Shown piece by piece: positions 60,491 through 64,000 of a DNA stretch of 64,000 nucleotides; within the stretch, counting starts at the first letter, position 1; every line of letters starts with the position of its first letter. The notes beneath the pieces are model-generated. The model was not told the DNA's origin. It saw only the letters and a program-made list of their open reading frames with translations, and made no database searches. A program made the translations under genes and the position numbers. The stretch comes from Myxococcales bacterium (GTDB taxonomy: Bacteria > Myxococcota_A > Polyangia > Polyangiales > Polyangiaceae), in NCBI GenBank assembly GCA_016720545.1, contig JADKKK010000003.1:372001-436000 (forward strand), given 5' to 3'.

Positions 60491-61444
60491 CTACTTCTTC
60501 ACGGCGCGCTGGATCTCGTCGCACACGCGCATCGCGGCGAGGCCCGCCTCGACGCCCGGGTGCGACGCGGCGCGCTCGCCGTGGCAGCTCGCCACGAACG
60601 CCTGGAGCTCGCTGAGGAGGGCCTCCTGGGGACGCACCTCCACGCTCTCCTGGATTCCCGCGATCTTGTAGGCCTCGCCGGGCACCTGCACGATCTCGGA
60701 CTGGCGACTGATGATGATCTCCTTACGGAAGAGCTCGCAGTCGACGAACATGTCGACGCACGTCGCCTCGATGAGGCGGATCTTCTTCTCGGTGATGCGG
60801 CTCGCCTGGATGCGCGAGAAGCGGCCGTTCTCGTGGGTGATGAGCGCGGACGCGAAGTCGATCATCTTCTCGGTGCCGTAGCCGTGCGCCGACACGAGGC
60901 GCGCGGGCCCGTTCAGGTAGAGCGCGAGATCGATGTCGTGGATCATCAGATCGGTCACGACGTCGACGTCGGTGATGCGCGCGCTGAGCTTGTTCGTGCG
61001 CGTGAAGTCGATGCTGATGACCCCGGCCGACTTGTCGATGATGTTCTTCAGGCCTTGCACGGCGGGGTTGTACCGCTCGATGAAGCCGACCTGGACGTTG
61101 AGCTGCTCCTTGGTGGCGAAGTCCGCGAGCCGCTGGGCCTCGGCGAGGCTCTGCGCGATGGGCTTCTCGACGAAGATGTTCTTCACCTTCGAGGCCACCT
61201 GAAGCATGTACTCTGCATGGGTAGAGGTCGGCGTCGCGATGACGACCGCGTCCACGTCGCCAAGCCCCTCCTCCACGTTCGTGAGGGCACGGGCGCCGCT
61301 CGCTTGCGCGAGGCGCTTCGTGGCCTCCTGGTCGACGTCGTAGATGGAAACGAGGTCGACGCCCTTCAACATCGAGAGGACGCGCAGGTGGTTGCGGCCC
61401 ATGTTTCCGAGCCCGAGCAGACCAACCTTGAGATTCTCTTTCAT
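60491..61444 (-). CDS. Gfo/Idh/MocA-family NAD(P)-dependent oxidoreductase
   Basis: 317 residues. The Rossmann loop GLGNMG (11-16) follows LKVGLL; VVIATPTSTHAEYML and the catalytic EKP of NIFVEKPIAQS are standard. FTRTNKLSARITDVDVVTDLMIHDIDLALYL (read in parts) carries the substrate-site D..IHDID region seen in nucleotide-sugar 3-oxidoreductases such as WlbA. Its likely substrate is a UDP-sugar. ATG 61444 has GAGGA 7 nt upstream and is preferred to 61450. Codon use is less GC-biased than the neighbours. Confidence 0.92.
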   Translation of the reverse strand: MKENLKVGLLGLGNMGRNHLRVLSMLKGVDLVSIYDVDQEATKRLAQASGARALTNVEEGLGDVDAVVIATPTSTHAEYMLQVASKVKNIFVEKPIAQSLAEAQRLADFATKEQLNVQVGFIERYNPAVQGLKNIIDKSAGVISIDFTRTNKLSARITDVDVVTDLMIHDIDLALYLNGPARLVSAHGYGTEKMIDFASALITHENGRFSRIQASRITEKKIRLIEATCVDMFVDCELFRKEIIISRQSEIVQVPGEAYKIAGIQESVEVRPQEALLSELQAFVASCHGERAASHPGVEAGLAAMRVCDEIQRAVKK

Positions 61445-61673
61445 CTTCATTTCCTCGGTGCTTCTAGGAGCGGAGTGGGAGCAGCGTGGGCGGGTCGGGT
61501 TAGCAGAGATCGATGGGGCTGGGTGGAACAAAGGGGGGCCGCCAGGGGTCGACGGCGGCGCATGCTCCGGTGGCGCGGGGCATGCGGGGCATGCTCAGCT
61601 GGGGTGCGCGCACGCTCCGCGCCATTCGAGGCCGACCCGTGGCGCCAGGCTTCCCGCGTGGTAGGTTGCCGCC

Positions 61674-62242
61674 ATGCTGCGTGGGCTTGAGGTGCGGCGC
61701 TGGGCGAGCCTGGCTGTGTCCGCGGCTGTGTCCGCGGCGGCCACGAGCGCGTGCACATCGTTCGGGGTGGGAGACGACGCGTCGGCGCCCTCGGAGCCCG
61801 GCGACGGGGCCGCGCTGTTGGACGCCGCGCCCGCGGAGGCCGCGCCCACCGACGCGCCGGCCGCCGACGCCGACGCCTGCAACCACGGGTTGAAAGGCAC
61901 CGCCGACGCCTGCGCGGGGTGCCAGGTCGAGCAGCTCTACACCGTGCCTTCGGGCGACGCCGGCAACGGCGGCGAGGGCCCGTTCATCTTTGGCGTCGCC
62001 ACCGACGGGGTCCATCTCTACTGGCTCGAGCAGAGGGGCACCAAGGCCTACGACGGCACCTCGGCTTCCCGGACGGCCAGGGCCTCGCTCGCTGGGCGCC
62101 CGGCGGTGCTGTGACCTCGCTCGTCGCGAACAGGAGCGCCTGGAGCCTCGCGATGACAGACAACTACGTCTACTTCGACGACCACGGCCCCTTCGGCGCG
62201 CCGCGGAGCGTGGGCATTTACCGCTTGAAGAAGTCGCAGTGA
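61674..62242 (+). pseudogene. Small lipoprotein, frameshifted
   Basis: From ATG 61674: signal with SAAATSAC (cysteine 27), a Pro/Ala/Asp linker, then GLKGTADACAGCQVEQLYTVP and IFGVATDGVHLYWLEQRGT. Near 62,060 the frame shifts. The continuation SAWSLAMTDNYVYFDDHGPFG runs to the stop at 62242. VHLYWLEQ and NYVYFDD are the repeated blade strands of TolB/DUF5050-like beta-propeller lipoproteins, here unusually short. One missing base would join the halves. Confidence 0.65.
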
Positions 62243-62243
62243 C

Positions 62244-64000
62244 GTGAGCGCGGGGGGGCGCCGCTCGTCCACGCCGCGCCAGCGTCGCGCGGTCGTGCTC
62301 GCCGGGTTGCTCGGGGCGTGCGCAGCGGCCCCGCCGACCCCGATCCCCACGCGCGGCAGCGCGGTGGACGCGGGCACCCAGCCTACCACGGGGGGCGCGG
62401 CCGACGCGGGCGCTCTGGACCCCCGCGCCCCGGGTGGACCTGCGGGGCGCACGCCGCTCGCCCAGGTCGACGAGGTGGCGCTCCCGTACGAGCTCGTGCC
62501 GTCACCCGGGGGTCGCTCCGTGGTGTTCCTCTCGAAGCACGCGGGGGAGCGCGGCGGGTGGGCGCGGCGGCTCGACGGCGCGACCGGGCGCCTCGGAAGG
62601 ATCGTTCCGCTCGAGGGGGCCGAGCTGCTGGGCGTCTTCGACGGCCACGACGCGGCGGACGCGCCGCTCTGGGTCACCTCGTCCGAGGGACTCCTCTGCG
62701 TGTTCAGCGACCTCGACGCCCCGTCGGCGCCGGCGACGCGCGCGTGCGCGCGGGTCGCGCCGCACGCCGTGGTGCGGCTCGGAGCGCGCCTCGCCCTGCT
62801 CGAGCTCGGGGCCCCTGCCGAGGCCTCGGCGCGGGGGTTCGTCCCAGGATCGCGGCCCCGCGAGGTGCGCGTCCGCTGGGCCACGGCGCGCGTGATCGAC
62901 GGGGGCGCGCTCGCGACGGGCCTCGTCCTCGACGAGCCTCTCCCCGGGCTCACGCTGGTCGGCGCGAGGCCGCAGGCGACCTCCGGAGGCGCACACCTGC
63001 TCTGGTACGACCGGGCTCCGCCACCCCCGTCGGCGCAGCCGGGCAAGCTCGGGTGGGCTCGGCTGGTCGCCGGTTCGCTGGCGCCAACCGGAATGTTCAT
63101 TCCGACCTCGCGCGCGACAGTCCTGGAGGGCGAGGTCACGTACGGGGGGCTGCGCGACCACCGCGACGTGCGCCTCGCGGGCGACGCGCTCCCGCTGGCG
63201 CTGGGCCTCGACGCGAAGGGGGCGTGCGAGGCCAGTCGAGCGCTCCCCGCGACGTCACTCACGACGTCACTCACGACGTCACTCACGACGTCACTCACGG
63301 CCTCGCGGGCGGCCTGCGCGGTGGACCCCGACCACCTCGGCGAGGGCTCCGCGCCGCCCGGCTCCGCGTCGTCCCGGGCCGCCACGCCCGACGCGATCGC
63401 GCGCATCCTCGCGGAGGCGCCGCGCCTCTCCCCGGCTCAGCCGGCGACCGACCTCGGCCTCGCGGCGTGGGCGGGCGACCGCGCGTACTACCTGGCGGGC
63501 GGGCAGCGCCTCCGCTCCGCCGACCGTGGGCGCGGAGAGAGCCGCGACGAGCCCGCGCCCCTCGTGGGCCGGAGGGCGCGCGTCGCGTGGGCGTCGTTCG
63601 CGTCCGACGGCGAGGGCCTCGCGTACGCGGGCGACCACCTCGTCCACGTGGCGCTCGACGGGCACGTCACGCGCAGCGCGATCACGGCGCTGGCGCCGCA
63701 GGTGGGCGCGAACCGGCGACGCGCAGCGCGCATTGGCGGCTCGTGGTGGACCGCCGACGGCGACGTGCTCCGGCTGCTCCCGACCGTTCGCTCTCCGCCC
63801 CACCTCCGCGGTCGCGCGATCCGCGACGGGTCCGCGCTCGTCGGCGGACGCGAGCGCGGCCTGCTCCTCGAGCTCTCCGGCGGGCTGCTCCGCGCCTCGA
63901 CGCTCGACCCCGAGGGCGTCGTGGCGCCGCTCGGCGAGGGGCGCTCGGCGGTGCGCGCGGGCTTCGACGCCTGTGAACGCGGCCAGGGAGGGGCGCTGGT
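62244..64000 (+). CDS. Uncharacterised lipoprotein, 3' end cut by window edge
   Basis: An open frame without a stop from GTG 62244 to the window end, at least 585 residues. The signal VVLAGLLGACAA gives lipobox cysteine 26, then a Pro/Thr/Asp-rich linker. The globular part has repeated short strands (SVVFLSKHAGERGG, APLWVTSSEGLLCVF, GLAYAGDHLVHVALDGH) suggesting a propeller-like or solenoid domain. A 12-bp tandem repeat (63251-63298) inserts four TTSL-type units. It begins 1 bp after the previous stop, so it may be co-transcribed. Confidence 0.75.
   Translation, partial: MSAGGRRSSTPRQRRAVVLAGLLGACAAAPPTPIPTRGSAVDAGTQPTTGGAADAGALDPRAPGGPAGRTPLAQVDEVALPYELVPSPGGRSVVFLSKHAGERGGWARRLDGATGRLGRIVPLEGAELLGVFDGHDAADAPLWVTSSEGLLCVFSDLDAPSAPATRACARVAPHAVVRLGARLALLELGAPAEASARGFVPGSRPREVRVRWATARVIDGGALATGLVLDEPLPGLTLVGARPQATSGGAHLLWYDRAPPPPSAQPGKLGWARLVAGSLAPTGMFIPTSRATVLEGEVTYGGLRDHRDVRLAGDALPLALGLDAKGACEASRALPATSLTTSLTTSLTTSLTASRAACAVDPDHLGEGSAPPGSASSRAATPDAIARILAEAPRLSPAQPATDLGLAAWAGDRAYYLAGGQRLRSADRGRGESRDEPAPLVGRRARVAWASFASDGEGLAYAGDHLVHVALDGHVTRSAITALAPQVGANRRRAARIGGSWWTADGDVLRLLPTVRSPPHLRGRAIRDGSALVGGRERGLLLELSGGLLRASTLDPEGVVAPLGEGRSAVRAGFDACERGQGGAL
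63251..63298 (+). repeat. Four copies of a 12-bp tandem repeat
   Basis: GACGTCACTCAC repeated four times without change, in frame inside the terminal lipoprotein gene, encoding Thr-Ser-Leu-Thr units. Perfect identity implies recent slippage, and the unit number may vary between strains. Each unit contains the AatII-like palindrome GACGTC. Confidence 0.9.

Overview
The window is a GC-rich (roughly 70% by eye) stretch of a bacterial chromosome. Its content points to a myxobacterium, probably of the Sorangium/Polyangium side. The clues are two Hanks-type Ser/Thr kinases, a PATAN/DUF4388-like plus J-domain protein, a class III cyclase, about a dozen lipoproteins with Ala/Pro/Thr-rich linkers, a bacterial acyl-CoA-binding protein, and a poly-3-hydroxybutyrate (PHB) turnover pair. 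The genus is inferred, not shown.

Layout. 0-5 kb: a truncated kinase, a frameshifted J-domain/TPR protein, an aldo/keto reductase overlapping a phytanoyl-CoA dioxygenase-like gene, and hpt. 5-10 kb: a PHB-mobilising operon (phaZ then 3-hydroxybutyrate dehydrogenase), an ArsR-SRPBCC operon with a striking palindromic operator, and a cyclase. 10-16 kb: methyltransferase, epimerase/acyltransferase operon, a degenerate ABC ATPase-like protein, and proB, whose stop codon abuts a 302-bp element with terminal inverted repeats. 16-25 kb: a secreted serine protease, two divergent 405-residue ATP-grasp paralogues, an esterase lipoprotein, ACBP, glgA, a VOC protein with a histone-H1-like tail, and a repeat-bearing gap. 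25-28 kb: a TRL-family lipoprotein and a three-gene overlapping envelope operon with a YiiX-like hydrolase. 29-33 kb: an N-acetyl-sugar amidotransferase, a 40-codon ORF and a GNAT protein in tight array, then a rhodanese-like protein fused to a domain with carbonic-anhydrase-like Cys/His/Asp residues. 33-38 kb: a transposase-like scrap, G-rich repeats, and an NMT1/THI5-type ABC importer whose binding protein is frameshifted. 38-45.6 kb: a kinase, then a BlaI-M56-Omp85 operon with two BlaI-type boxes and a 1120-residue membrane protein. 45.7-50.2 kb: an accessory patch ending at the 3' end of tmRNA. It holds rifamycin ADP-ribosyltransferase (arr) beside a beheaded protease, a YdeI-like gene, a broken immunity-type gene, a dioxygenase remnant and a small overlapping gene pair. 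50.2-64 kb: tmRNA (tag ANDNAIALAA), HIT protein, glpD, a metzincin, a broken MetX-like hydrolase coupled to a DUF6786 protein, an FAD oxidoreductase, a methyltransferase, DUF2277, a Gfo/Idh/MocA oxidoreductase and two lipoproteins, the last running off the window.

Seven genes appear split by small indels in GC-rich runs (near 1.8, 37.45, 46.05, 48.99, 55.9, 60.3 and 62.06 kb). This is more than a healthy chromosome usually shows, so assembly error is a serious alternative to real pseudogenes. The most unusual candidate systems are the BlaI/M56/Omp85 cluster without a beta-lactamase or sensor domain, the divergent ATP-grasp pair, and the pseudo-rhodanese/carbonic-anhydrase-like fusion.
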